64,000 nt of DNA from Hyphodiscus hymeniophilus (lineage: Eukaryota > Ascomycota > Leotiomycetes > Helotiales > Hyphodiscaceae): positions 1,736,001-1,800,000 of the forward strand of contig VNKQ01000002.1 in assembly GCA_016508695.1 (NCBI GenBank), written 5' to 3'. The notes beneath the pieces are model-generated. The model searched no databases and had not been told where the DNA came from. It worked only from the letters and a program-made list of their open reading frames with translations. The position numbers and the translations under genes are program-made. Numbering within the stretch: the first letter of the stretch is position 1; each line of letters starts with the position of its first letter. Positions 1 through 12,515 of this stretch are shown one piece after another.

Positions 1-2100
1 ATTTATATAAAAACTATTAATTATAACTATATTTAAAAGAGTAAAATTAAATATATAAGGTCCTTTTAGCTTATTAAAGAGATTTTTAATTACTTAAGTA
101 CCTTTTCTAATAATTAGTAAAGTACTTAAACTAACTTTAATTATATTACTACTAATTAAAGAAATAAAGGAATTAGGCTTAAATAAGTCTTTTATATTAA
201 CTAAGTATATTAATCCGCAATTATTAAAGAGTATATTATTAAAAAGTAAGTATTTCTTTAGAGAATTAAAGGTTAAATAAATTTTATAATCCGCTTTTTT
301 AAGTAACTTTAAATTAATAATTATATAATTAACTTTACTTAAGTACTTACTTTATTATTTTTTTAAAGTTAGTATCTTATCGAGGTATTACTCTTACTTC
401 TTTTTTTTAATTAGTTATTTCTAATAGCCGCTTTTTACTTAATTTTTAATTTTATCTTTTTTGGGATTACTAAGTTTAGTTTTAAACTTATAATTATTTA
501 TTTTAATAATTATTACTTTTAGGCGTTTATAAGACTCTAGTTTCTAAGAATACTTTTTACTTCTTAGAACTTAGTAATCGATTTTATTTTAAGGAACTTC
601 TAAAAGTAACTATTACTAAACGAGATTTTATTAATTTTATATCTAGCGATTACTTATATAAGTAAGCTAAAAAGAGTTATCTTAAAATATTAATATTAAT
701 AATTACCTTTTTTATTTCTTAAGTTATAATTACTTTACTTATTTAATTGTAAGTAAACTTTAAGAGTATTCTTTTAATTACTTTTAAGAAATTAGTAACT
801 AAAAGGTAGCTTAGCTTAATATCTAGAAGTTTATATATATAAGTAATAATTAATATATTTTCTTATTTTAAAAATTACTTAAGGCGATTAATTAAGTTTT
901 TTTAACCTTCTTTTAAGACTTTTTAATAAGTTTATTAAGTTATAGTTATAAAGGTTCTTTTTATTAAAGCTATATAATTCTTAAGTTTAATTAAAAGTAA
1001 TTATAAGCTTATATTATTATTAAGTATTAATCTAGTCTTAATTACTTATAGTATTTCCTTATTAATAAATAAATTTACTTAGTTAGAGATTATTAGAAGA
1101 TTTTATAATTGTTTATTTTATTTTTTATACTCTTATATAACTAACTTAAAGTAAGCTTAATATTAACCCCGAATATTATTATATATCGCAATAATAATAA
1201 TTAGTTTAAAAGAAATAACTAGTTTTAATTTAAGATTTACTTTTTTTAAAGCAAAGAATATTACTTTAAAGGTTGCTAAGGTCTTATTATGCGTTTAATT
1301 TGTAATTTTAATATAATCTTATTTTGCTTTTATTACCTTTATAAGATTAAACTTAATTTGCTTAAGTTATTAAACTATATTTAACTCCTCGATTATTTGC
1401 TTTAATCTTATTGCCTTTAAAGGGAGCGTAGAGTATATTAAAGTACTTAAAACTATTAAATTTATATATTCTAAAATACTAAGTAATCTTATATTATAAT
1501 AAAAGAAAGAGTATTATTTTAATTACTTTAATTAAGTCTTTAATTAAATATCGACTAAAATCGCTATATTATATAAAGTAAATATATTATAAATAGTTAA
1601 TACTTTACTTAAAGGCTTTTAAGTAATCGTATATAAAATAAATTAAATAATTAGTTATTATTCTAATTAAAAGAAACTTTAATATAAAGGTTATTCTTTT
1701 TAAAGAGTTAGTAAGAGTTAGCTCGTTTATTCTAATAAGTAAAGCTATATACTTAAATCTACTCGTATAATAGTATATTATAATATACTTCTTAAAATAA
1801 ATAATCCTTAAGTATTATATAAACTAGGCTTATAATTATCGCGTAAATAATCGGTCTAATCTTTAAGAAAAAAAGGTTATAAAAAAAACTATTCGAATAA
1901 GTATATATTAAGTATTATCTAATCTAAAAAAAGAAGAAAAAGAAGTAAGTCTTTTCTTAAGTATTAAATTACTTTCGTAAAGCTTAGCAAAATAAGTACT
2001 TAGATAAAGCTTAAGTAATTACACAATATAACTAAATATTTAATAAGTGTAATTAGATATTTTATAACTATAAGATTAGTTAAGCCTTAATTTTGTAATA
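1..2100 (-). mobile_element. Ty1/Copia retrotransposon copy IV, inverted, RIP-decayed, runs off left edge
   Basis: Read on the minus strand, this stretch matches the 5' part of the Copia copies further right. Bases 1-300 are the reverse complement of the segment around 29,300-29,500 (GAG-pre-integrase region). About 1,540-1,740 is the reverse complement of about 23,580-23,790, and 1,838-2,100 is an inverted LTR. Every frame is full of stops and CA/TG dinucleotides are rare, as expected from RIP. The element continues beyond base 1. At about 2,100 it abuts copy I, which lacks its own LTR and first ~450 bp there, so copy IV probably inserted into copy I in the opposite orientation. Confidence 0.8.
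1838..2100 (-). repeat. LTR of Copia copy IV (inverted)
   Basis: Reverse complement of the LTRs at about 23,231, 24,948, 16,154 and 35,495. It shares the AAAATTAAGGCTTA start and the polypyrimidine TTTTTCTTTTTCTTT block. Boundaries are good to about 10 bp because the terminal dinucleotides are mutated. Confidence 0.75.
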
Positions 2101-5100
2101 ATAATTATAAAGCTAAATATAATTTATTAGCTTAAGTAAATTAAGTATAATTTTATAAAAGAAGTAAAGGTAAAATAAAATCGTATTAGAAATATAAATT
2201 AAACGCGTAATATAACCTTAATAACCTCTTAAAGAATACTCTTTACTTTAAAAAAAGCAAATTCTAGACTAGAACTAATTATTTCTTTTAAACTAACTAT
2301 TATTATTATAATATATAATAATATTTAGAGTTAATATTTAACTTACTCTAAGTTAATTATATAAGAGTATAAAAATTAAGAAAAACAATTATAAAATCTT
2401 TTAATAATCTCTAACTAAGTAAATTTATTTATTAATAAGAAAATACTATAAGTAATTAAAACTAAATTAATATTTAATAATAATATAAGCTTATAATTAC
2501 TTTTAATTAAACTTAAGAATTATATAGTTTTAATAAAAAAAACCTTTATAATTATAACTTAATAAACTTATTAAAAAGTATTAAAAGAAAGTTAAAAAAG
2601 CTTGACTAATTACTTTAAGTAGTTTTTAAAGTAAGAAAATATATTAATTATTACTCGGGTATATAAACTTTTAAATATTAAGCTAAATTACTTTTTAGTT
2701 ACTAATTTCTTAAAAGTAATTAAGAGAATACTCTTAGAGTTTACTTATAATTAAATAAGTAAAGTAATTATAACTTAAGAAATAAAAGATATAATTATTA
2801 ATATTAATATCTTAAGATAATTCTTTTTAGTTTACTTATATAAGTAATTACTAGATATAAAATTAATAAAATCTCGTTTAGTAATAGTTACTCTTAAAAG
2901 TTCTTTAAGATAAGATTAATTATTAAGTCTTTTTAAATATAATTATTTATACTTTTTAAGAAATAAAAAGTATATTTAAAAACTAAAGTCTTATAAACGC
3001 CTAAAAGTAGTAATTATTAGAATATAAGATTATAAGTTTAAAACTAAGCTTAATAATCTTAAAAAAGATAAAATTAAAGATTAAGTAAAAAGTAGTTATT
3101 AGAAATAATTAATTAAAAAGAAAAAGTAAGAATAATACCTCGATAAAATACTAACTTTAAAGAAATAATAAAGTAAGTACTTAAATAAAGTTAATTATAA
3201 AATTATTAATTTAAACTTACTTGAAAAAGCGGGTTATAAGATTTATTTAACCTTTAATTCTTTAAAGAAATACTTACTTTTTAATAATATAGTTTTTAAT
3301 AATTACAAATTAATATACTTAATTAATATAAAGGACTTACTTAAGCTTAATTCCTTTATTCTTTTAATTAGTAGTAATATAGTTAAAGTTAGTTTAAGTA
3401 CTTTACTAATTATTAAAAGAAGTACTTAAGTAATTAAAAATCTCTTTAATAGACTAAAAAAACCTTATATATTTAATTTTATTCTTTGGAATATAATTAT
3501 AATTAATAGTTTTTATATAAATATTATTTTAAAAGCTTAAATACTTAAAATAAAAGTTTAGTTTTATAGTCTTAATTATTTATTAAAATATAAGAGTATT
3601 AATTCTAATATTATTATACTTAATATAAAATATAAATTTAACTTAATTTTCTTTAAATATAAGCTACTTACTTCTTGCCTAAGATTTCTCTTTATAATTC
3701 TAATATATATAAGATTAGTAATAATATACTTAATAATTAAATAATAACTAAAGAAGTTATTTAAACGATTAAAAGACTATTTAAAACTTTAAAGTAATTT
3801 AGCTAAGCTTTAGTATTAATAAGTAAAATATCCTAAACTAAAAGTCCTTAAGTTACTTATAAAAGTAACTAAAAATATAATTATTAAAGAAATACTAATT
3901 ATATATTATAAAGCTTACGCTCTTATATTAGCTAAAAAGTAAATCTCCCGCTAAGTATTATATTTTAAATCGCTAAGACTATTTTAAAGAATTATTTGGG
4001 ATCTCTTTAATTTCTCTAAAGTATATAATAGTATTAACTAGATTTTACTAATTAAAGACAAGTTTAGTAAAAAGTATTAGGGATTTATACTTATAAAAAA
4101 ATATAGGATTATAATTATAAACTTAATCTTTTATTTTAATATATAAGTAAAATACTAATTTAAACTATCGATTTATAAAATTAAGAGTAATTAAAATACT
4201 TTAATAATCTCTTTTTTTAATATAATAGATTTTAAGTAATAGGCCGATATAAAAAGAATTAATATAGAATTAATACTAGCTTATACTTATAAGCTTATTA
4301 ATATAATCGAGAAAGCTAAAAGAAATATAATTAAGAAATTAATTAAAATAAGACTTACTATTAATCTCTTAGAAAACCTTTAGCTAGAGATATATAAAGT
4401 AATAATTTACTTATATATTATTCTTTCTTTTAAAGCTTATAAGTAATACTTACTAAACAAAGTCTTATACTTATAGTTTTAAAATTACTTTAAGTAATAT
4501 AATTAAGTACTTATATAATAAGTAATAACTAATTTTAAACTTAACTAAAATAAGATTTATACTTATAATACTCGAGTATATACTTTAAAGAAAAAATAAT
4601 AAAAAAGCAAAAATAAAAGAGTATTTAAAGTACTTTTTTAAGTATATATTAAATACTTAATTAAATATATTACGTTTAATATATAGAGGATTTAAGTACT
4701 TTAACTTAAAAGAGTGTTATTATAAGAGATATAACCTTTAATAAAACTAAATTTTATATTCTTAATTAGAAAATATAAGAGTAATAGCCCTTAATAAGTA
4801 CTAAAGCTATTATTTCTTTAATTAAAGAATATAGAATTTAAAACGCTACTAATAGAATTATTAAATATCTTCTTATAAATAAGATATTCTTTTTTAAAAA
4901 AGAAGTTATAATTATATTAAATAATCTTATATATAAAATTTTAAAGGATAAGCTTTTAAACAAAAATAATAAGAGTTAGAACTCGGAGGTAAGTAAAGAA
5001 ATTAAACTTTTAACTCTTAAACAAATACTTAAGCTAATAAACTTATAAATAAGAATTAAGAAAAGTAATAATAATTATTTATTTAAAAGAATACTTATAG

Positions 5101-5844
5101 TTAGTAATTATATTAATAATAAGTTAAATAAGAATATAATTACTCGAGAATTAACTTAGTTATTAAATAAGTACTTAAGTATAAGTAAATAATTAATCCC
5201 TTAAATAGTTATATATTAATTTAGAGAATTACTTAGTTTAATATAAAGCGAATTTAGCTTTAATAATTATAAAATAACTATAAGTAATAATCTCTTAATA
5301 ATAAAGAGTAACTTTTTAGGTAATACTCTAATAATAAGAGTCTTAAATTATAAAATATACTAATTAAGTAAATTAAAATAATAAGTATAAAAAAATTAAT
5401 AGCTTAAACTATAAATTATCTTTAAAGAAAATTTAAATAAAAATAAACTAAATATATTATATATTACTTTAATATATATTTTAATTTTAAAATTAAGTTA
5501 AAAGTAATATAATAAGTTTTTATTAACGTTTTAAAAGGACTTAAGCTATAAAAAACAAGTTTAAATAATATATATAATAATCTTTACTTTTATATTAGTA
5601 AATAATACTTTAAGAGAAAAGATACTTTTAGCTTTAAAAAGAGTTTATTAAAAAGATTTTCTAAAGGCACTAAAGTTATAAAGTAATCTTAAGATATATA
5701 AATATAATAATTACTTTATTTAAAATATAAAATTAAAAATTAAAAATCTAAAGCTAAAAAACTATTAGAAATAAATTAAAGTAAGCTTAATTAATTTAAA
5801 AGCTATTTCTTTAAAATAAGTCTTTATTAGGCTAGCCGGACTGG

Positions 5845-6115
5845 ACCGTAGTCTTTAGACTAGACTAGACTAAACTATATAATAGTCCCTAAAATTATTT
5901 AAGATTAAACTATATATATATAATAGTCTCTAAATTTATTTTAAACTAAACTATATATAGTTTAGTCTTAAGAAATTAAGACTAAACTATATAATAGTCC
6001 CTAAAATTATTTAAGACTAAATTATAAACGGTTTAGTCTCGGGAGATTAAAACTAAACTATTATATAGTCCTTAAAATTATATAAGACTAGACTATTCGA
6101 TTTGGGACTATAAGA
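5845..6115. repeat. Left subterminal repeat array of the hAT-like element
   Basis: Several degenerate copies of a unit built on AGACTAAACTATATAATAG and TCCCTAAAATTATTTAAG, in both orientations. Arrays of this kind next to hAT ends usually bind transposase; that role is inferred. Confidence 0.6.
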
Positions 6116-7027
6116 CTATAAGACTAAAGATATCTATAAGACTTAAAAAGTAATTAGGATTAATAAAGTAATTAGAGTTAATAAATAAAAAGTAAGTATA
6201 TAATTATTTTTTATTTTTTAAGATTTAATTTATTAATAGAAATTTTAATTTTATATTTTTATAATATAAAGTATTATTATTTGCTATTATTATACTTAAT
6301 AAACAATTTATATTATTAATATAATCTTATAATAAAAGTAATTAATTATTTTTCAAATATAGCCTTAATTTTATTTCCTTATATATATAAGTATTTAGTT
6401 ATTACTAAAATAACCCTTAACTATAAATAAAGTATAAAACTATTAAACTAACTATATATCTTTATTTTAAATAGTAACCTAATATATATAAATAGTATAT
6501 AAATTAATAGCTATTAAATATAAGTATAATTATTAATATAAATAAAAATAACTTTACTTTTAAAGAAAAAAATAATATATGCCTTTATAGCCTTTTAAAG
6601 AGTAAGAATAATAAAAGACTAAAAGCGGATATTTTAACTTTTAATAATATTATTAGTAACGTTTTTAACTATACGCTAAAAAGGTACCTTTAAAAGTAAA
6701 AGGCTAATTACTTTTTAGTAATAGTAAATCTTATTTAAAGCTTATCTTATAATTATTAGTATTATTATTATAAGGGAAAGAGTAAAAACTTATTTTTTAT
6801 TTTAATAAGCTAAGGATATTTAGTAATTTCTCTTAGTTTCTTATTATTATACTCTTATTTAGGGTTTTTTACTTTAAAAGCTACTTTTCTAGCTTTATAT
6901 TTCTTTATATAACTCTTACTTATAATACGAGAAGGATAATAATATAATATTATTAGACTTATATTACTTATATTAAGGTTTTAATTTTTTTTTACTTTTT
7001 ACTTAATATATATTATAATAATAATTT

Positions 7028-7340
7028 ACTATTAAAATATATTATTATAAAGTATTACTCTTAAAGGCCTAAGGATATAAGAGTCTTATTTTAAAAGTAA
7101 AGATATACTTTAAAAATTTGAATTTTTAAAGTTTAAGACTATTTTAAAGACTATTTTTAATTATAAAAACATTAATATTATTATTATAATATATTACTCT
7201 TAAATACCTAGGGTCCTAAAGTTATAAGAGCCTTTTTTAATATAATAGTAAAAGTAAGATTTTAAAAATAAAAATATATTTTAAAAATTTAAATTATTAA
7301 AGTTAAAAACTATTCTTAATTATAAGAATACTAATATAAT
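7028..7340. repeat. Degenerate ~150 bp tandem duplication inside the hAT-like element
   Basis: Two successive segments share the words ATATTACTCTTAAA, a TATAAGAG block and a TTTAAAAATTTGAATT-type block in the same order, about 150 bp apart. A third weak copy of the first word is near 12,185. Confidence 0.45.
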
Positions 7341-8609
7341 TACTATAAAACGTTATTAAGTACTCTAAGTATATAATTTAAAGTTTAGGGGCTTACTTAA
7401 AAATTTAATGTTTTAATATAAAGATTAAAAGCTAAAAACTACAAATTATAAGGTTTTATCTAGAAATTAAGTTATAAGATATTTTAATTTAATATTATAA
7501 CTTTTAGTATTATAGTAAATTATAATACTTTTAAATAAAGAAATCTATTTATAGTAATTTACTATTTAAAAAAGTGTCTTACCTTTTTATTTCTTTTTTT
7601 CTTTATACTTTTTTCGACTTTTTATAACTTAATTAATATATTTAATTTTATATAATATATAATATATCTTACTAATAATAATATAATAATAGTATATAAT
7701 AATATAATATATATTTATTTCTTATAAGATAACTAATATTATAAATTATCTTTTTACCTTTAATAAATACTATTTTAATATACTAGAAACCTTTTATATT
7801 TTATAAGAGAAAGTATAAAATATAAATCGTTAAGTTAGTTCTAAATACTTATTTAAATAATCTAATACTAATAAAGTAATTATAAGCTTGCGATTATATA
7901 TAAAGAATCCGAACTAAAAAGTTAGACTAAAATAACTTATTTAATATAAAGAAAGAATTAAAGCTTTAAAATATATAAAATTAACTTATAGCTTTTTATA
8001 CTCTTATTAGTATTAATATAAACACTAAAGTTACTATAGTAATTAATAAAGAAAATATTATAATATAGTAAATCGATTAAAAAGAGAAGAAAGAGAAGAT
8101 AAAGCTCTTAAAGCGTTATTTAAAAGTAAGTTAAAGTCTTCTTATATTTTTCTCTTATTATAGTTTATATATTAATTAATATATTAATAATTAAATTTAT
8201 ATAATAAAAAAAAGTAATTAAATTCTTTAACTAAAAATACTATTATAAAGACTTTTACTAAAAACTTAAAGCCTTTTATTAAACGCTAAAAATATTATAT
8301 TATTATAATAAGTTAATACCTCGAGCTTAATATATTAAAAAAAGAGTTATAAACGTTTATAAAAAATACTAATAATTTTATTAATATTACTTAATTTATT
8401 AAGAAATAAAATAAAGAAAATATTAATTTTAACGAGCTAATTAAAGAAAGTAAAGAGAAGAGTAATAATAATAATAATAATAACTTTAAAATAATAATTA
8501 ATAAAAATAAAAAAGATAAAAAGAATAAAGATAAAGATAAGGAAATAAAAGACTTTATTATTAAAAATAAATAAAAATCTTAAAATATATTTATAAGTAA
8601 GTAAAATAT

Positions 8610-8965
8610 ATTTACTTTTAAGCTTTTTTTAGCTTACTTATCTTATATTTAAGTGAAATTAAGCTTATATCCCGTTATTATTTATTATTACTCTTTAAAA
8701 CGTATTTACTTTTAAGCTTTTCCTAGCTTATTTATCTTATATTTAAGCGAAATTAAGCTTATATTTTATTATTATTTATTATTACTATTTACTTTATATT
8801 TTATTTATTATACTTAAGTATAACTTTTACTTTATCTCTTATTTAGTTACTTAAGGTATAACTTTTACTTTATCTCTTATTTTATTATTTAAAGTATAAT
8901 TTTTACTTTAGCTCTTATTTATTATACTTAAGTATAACTTTTACTTTATCTTTTATCCCGTTACT
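8610..8965. repeat. Two tandem repeat blocks inside the hAT-like element
   Basis: From 8,610 to 8,770 a ~90 bp unit containing ATTTACTTTTAAGCTTTT and GAAATTAAGCTTATAT occurs twice. From about 8,795 to 8,965 a ~40-45 bp unit containing GTATAACTTTTACTTTATC recurs about four to five times. No coding capacity. Confidence 0.6.
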
Positions 8966-9066
8966 TAAAGTAATATATTAGCTACTAATTATAATAATAA
9001 TACTTTATTTAATACTCTTGTATTTTAACTAAGTAAAGTATTACTTATTTACTTAAGTATAAAGTA

Positions 9067-9146
9067 ATTATCGACTCGCTTATAAGCCTCTTTACTATCG
9101 TTTTTAAGTATAATAATAAAAAGGCTTATAAGCGAGTTAATAATTA
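9067..9146. repeat. Near-perfect 27 bp inverted repeat (hairpin)
   Basis: The left arm contains ACTCGCTTATAAGCCTCTTT and the right arm contains AAAGGCTTATAAGCGAGT, separated by roughly 25 bp of AT-rich spacer. The arms stay GC-richer than their surroundings although the region is RIP-decayed. Confidence 0.6.
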
Positions 9147-12100
9147 AAGAAAGTATAACTTTTACTTTATTTCTTATTTTATTACTAAAAGTAATATATT
9201 AGTTATTATTAGCTATACTTACTTAAGTATTCGGGTTTTTAGAATATTAAGCTAATTACCTTTTTATAACTAAATAAGTATATAGCTATTATTATTTACT
9301 ATTACTTTATAAGTCGAAAAAGAGAGTATATTTATTATTATATTCTCTTATATTAATACTTTTCTCTTTTAAGTTTTACTTATAACTTTTAAAGTTAGTT
9401 TTTTACTTTAGTTATTTACTCTTTATCTTTAAGCTTATTATAATACTTTATTTATTTTTTATAAGCTATATATTTTAGTCGTAGCCCTTTTCTTATAAAA
9501 GTTAATATAAGTTAAGTAAAGGCCGAGTCTTTTTAATATATTATAAATACTTAAGTAAGATTTACTCTCTTTATAATTAAGTAAAATAATTATAATAATA
9601 ATAATACTAATCTCTTTAAGTCGGGGCTTTTATTATTTAAACTTAGTCTCGATAAGTAATATATTATTTAATATTTAGAGAAAGTAAAAGAGTAAGAAAG
9701 CTAATAGTTAAATAAGACTTTTAGATACGTAAATTATAAACGGTTTAAGTAAGTTACTTAAACGTATATATAAGAATTAAAAATATAAGGAAAATTTTAT
9801 TAAGCTATAAAGCTAAAAACTATACTTCTAAAAGTATTATATAAGGGTTATTAAAAGGTATATATATACCTTAGGCTATAAAAAGGCAATAGTAATATAT
9901 TTATACTCTTTTAGTATTAAAATAAGTATAACGAAACTAAAGGCTAAAGAAAGATTATAAAAAGAGGAATACTTATAATAGTAAGTATATATATTATTCT
10001 TAAAAAATATTTAGTAATACTTTTAAAATTCTATTTTAGCCTTTATAAACAATTATTAAAGAAAGTAATTATATATTAGTATTATAATAGTAAATTTATT
10101 CTTTTAGTTTATTAAAAACCCTAAAATTCGAAAACTATTTATTATACTTCGGCTAAGAGTTTCTCTTTCCGGTTATATTATTATTTAAACTAATTTAAAT
10201 AATAAGTATCTTTATATTATAATATATATATTTAAGGATCTCTTACTTAAAAGTAAAGTATCGATTACTTTAGATAAATAATAAAGTCCTTTTACTAAAT
10301 CGTTTATTACTATTATAATATATTATATTATAATAAACTAATAGTAAAAGAAGGTTCTTATTAGGTTTAAGTATATTTAAGAAAAGTATACTAAAAAAGT
10401 AATAGCAAAAACAATTCTTAATGTCTTATAATAATTCTAACTAATAAATAAGTTATATTATATTATAACTAATAGTATTATAACTAATAGTAAGATAAGA
10501 AGGAATCTTAAAGTAATATTCGAGAAAGCTATTACTAAAGTATCGTCTATATAAAACTATAAAGCGATAAAGATTCCTTACCTTACGTATATTATATAGT
10601 TAATTATAAAGACGATATTAAAAATACTTAAGGTAAAGCTAGGCGAAAAAAAACCTAATAATAAGAATAATATAAATTAGCTTAAATTAAGTAATATTAA
10701 TTCGGTTATAGCTATAATTTAAAAGGTTAAGACACTTACTTATAGTAACGTCTTATAATAACGCTAATAAGAATATTCTTAAAAGATACGTAACTTAAGA
10801 AACTTAGTAAGCCAATTAAATTAGAGAATAAAGTTATTACTAATAAAGTAATTAAAGGTAAAGAGAAAACGACTCTTATACTTAAAGAAAGATATTAATA
10901 TTAAGTAAAACTCTACTTATAATATAATATTATAAGTAATATATTTATAAGTATTATTAAAATCCTAGCTTAAGGTAAAGATAGTTAATAACCTTATACT
11001 TAAGTGTCTTACTCTTATAAATATAAATTAGAAAAAGCTAAGGTATTTTATAGTTTTACTTCGACTTTTTGCCTCTTTTACTATACTTATTAGTTTTAGT
11101 ATAAATATAATTATTAATTATATATAAAATATTTATAATAACTTATTTAATTATCTTAAGGATTTATAAGACAAGCTATTAAAAAATGATTAAGTCTTTA
11201 ACTTATAAATTTATAAATTTATTATTATTATTAGTATTAGGCTTAAGTCTTTAAAGTTATATTATTCTTATATTAATAAATTAGTAAAGTAATAATATAC
11301 TCTTACGGGGATATTAGACCCTACTTAAAAGCTTAATATCTTTAAATTTACTAATTAGACACTATAACTCAAGAAGAAGTATAAGTACTTATTTACTTAG
11401 TATTAAAAGGAAAAGTATAAGCCTATACTAATAAAAGCTCTTTTAGTTAAGAATAATCTAGTTATTACTTTAAGAACCTAAAGCTTAAATATAATATTCC
11501 GACTTAATAAAGATATACTAGGTATATATATAGCGACTACGAGGCTAAATATTAAAGCCGACTACTTCTTTACTAGTCTAATTATATAAGATAATACTAA
11601 TATATCGGTTCTTACAATTTAAAAGAAATTAAAGCTAGCTTTCCCCTTTATTATATTTATAGCCCGAGATATACTAATAGTTTTAAGTATATTACCTTCT
11701 AATATAATAACGACAAATAATAATATATTATTTCTTTTAATTAATTTTCTTAGTTACTAGTATTAAAGTTAAGAGAATTTTTAATTTGGCTTATAATTTT
11801 TATAACTATTATAAGGCGCAAATATATTTAATTATAATTATAAAGTTAATAATTATAAAGTATTTTAATTAGTATAAATAGACTCTCGCTAATAATTAGC
11901 AAAACGTAAACTATAAGTATAATACTCCCTATACAAGTAATAATATAGACTAAACCGAAAAAGAGATTATAAATATAGTTATAGTTTTAAATAATAAGAA
12001 AAAAGAAGTAAAACGTTTATTATAATAAAAGAAAAAAAGGCGTCAAAATACTAATATTAATAAATTAAGGGGTTCTTCTTAAGTAAGAGCTAGGCGTTAA

Positions 12101-12224
12101 GAATAGTAGACTTTACTTATAATTTTAAAATTATAATTTACTTTTACTTTAGAAAACTACGTTATATATATCTATTATTATTATTATAATATATTACTCT
12201 TAAAATAAATATAATCTTATAGTT

Positions 12225-12495
12225 ATATAGTCTTAAACCGAACTATTCTTAGTAAAGACTATAAGACTATAATCTAAAATTAATCCCTAAAAATTTAGAT
12301 TTTAAAACTAAACTATCTATAAACCAGACTATAAAACCGCGGTCCTAAGTATAGTCTCTAAAAATTTAGATTTTAAGACTAAACTATTTATAGACTAGAC
12401 TATAGGACTATAGTCCTAAGTATAGTCCCTAAAAATTTAAATTTTAAGACTAAACTATTATATAGTCCCCAAAAACCCTATAGTCTGGGACCAAA
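12225..12495. repeat. Right subterminal repeat array of the hAT-like element
   Basis: Mirror image of the left array: repeats of a ~60 bp unit built on CTATAGTCCTAAGTATAGTC and TTTAAGACTAAACTAT. The same unit forms both ends of the 554 bp relative at 22,493-23,046, which ties the two elements to one family. Confidence 0.6.
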
Positions 12496-12515
12496 CCAGA
12501 CCGTCGGCCAGCCTA

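Larger units (their letters stand above)
5828..12515. mobile_element. 6.7 kb hAT-like DNA transposon, RIP-decayed
   Basis: The ends are inverted: TAGGCTAGCCGGACTGG at the left, and GGCCAGCCTA at the right with further similarity inward. It is flanked by an 8 bp duplication, GTCTTTAT on the left (5,820-5,827) and GTCTTTAC on the right (12,516-12,523). The uninterrupted site is visible in copy II near 31,880. An 8 bp duplication, short inverted ends and subterminal repeat arrays fit the hAT superfamily. No transposase frame survives and I could not identify catalytic motifs in the interior, so the superfamily call rests on structure. A 554 bp relative with the same ends lies at 22,493-23,046. 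Confidence 0.75.
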
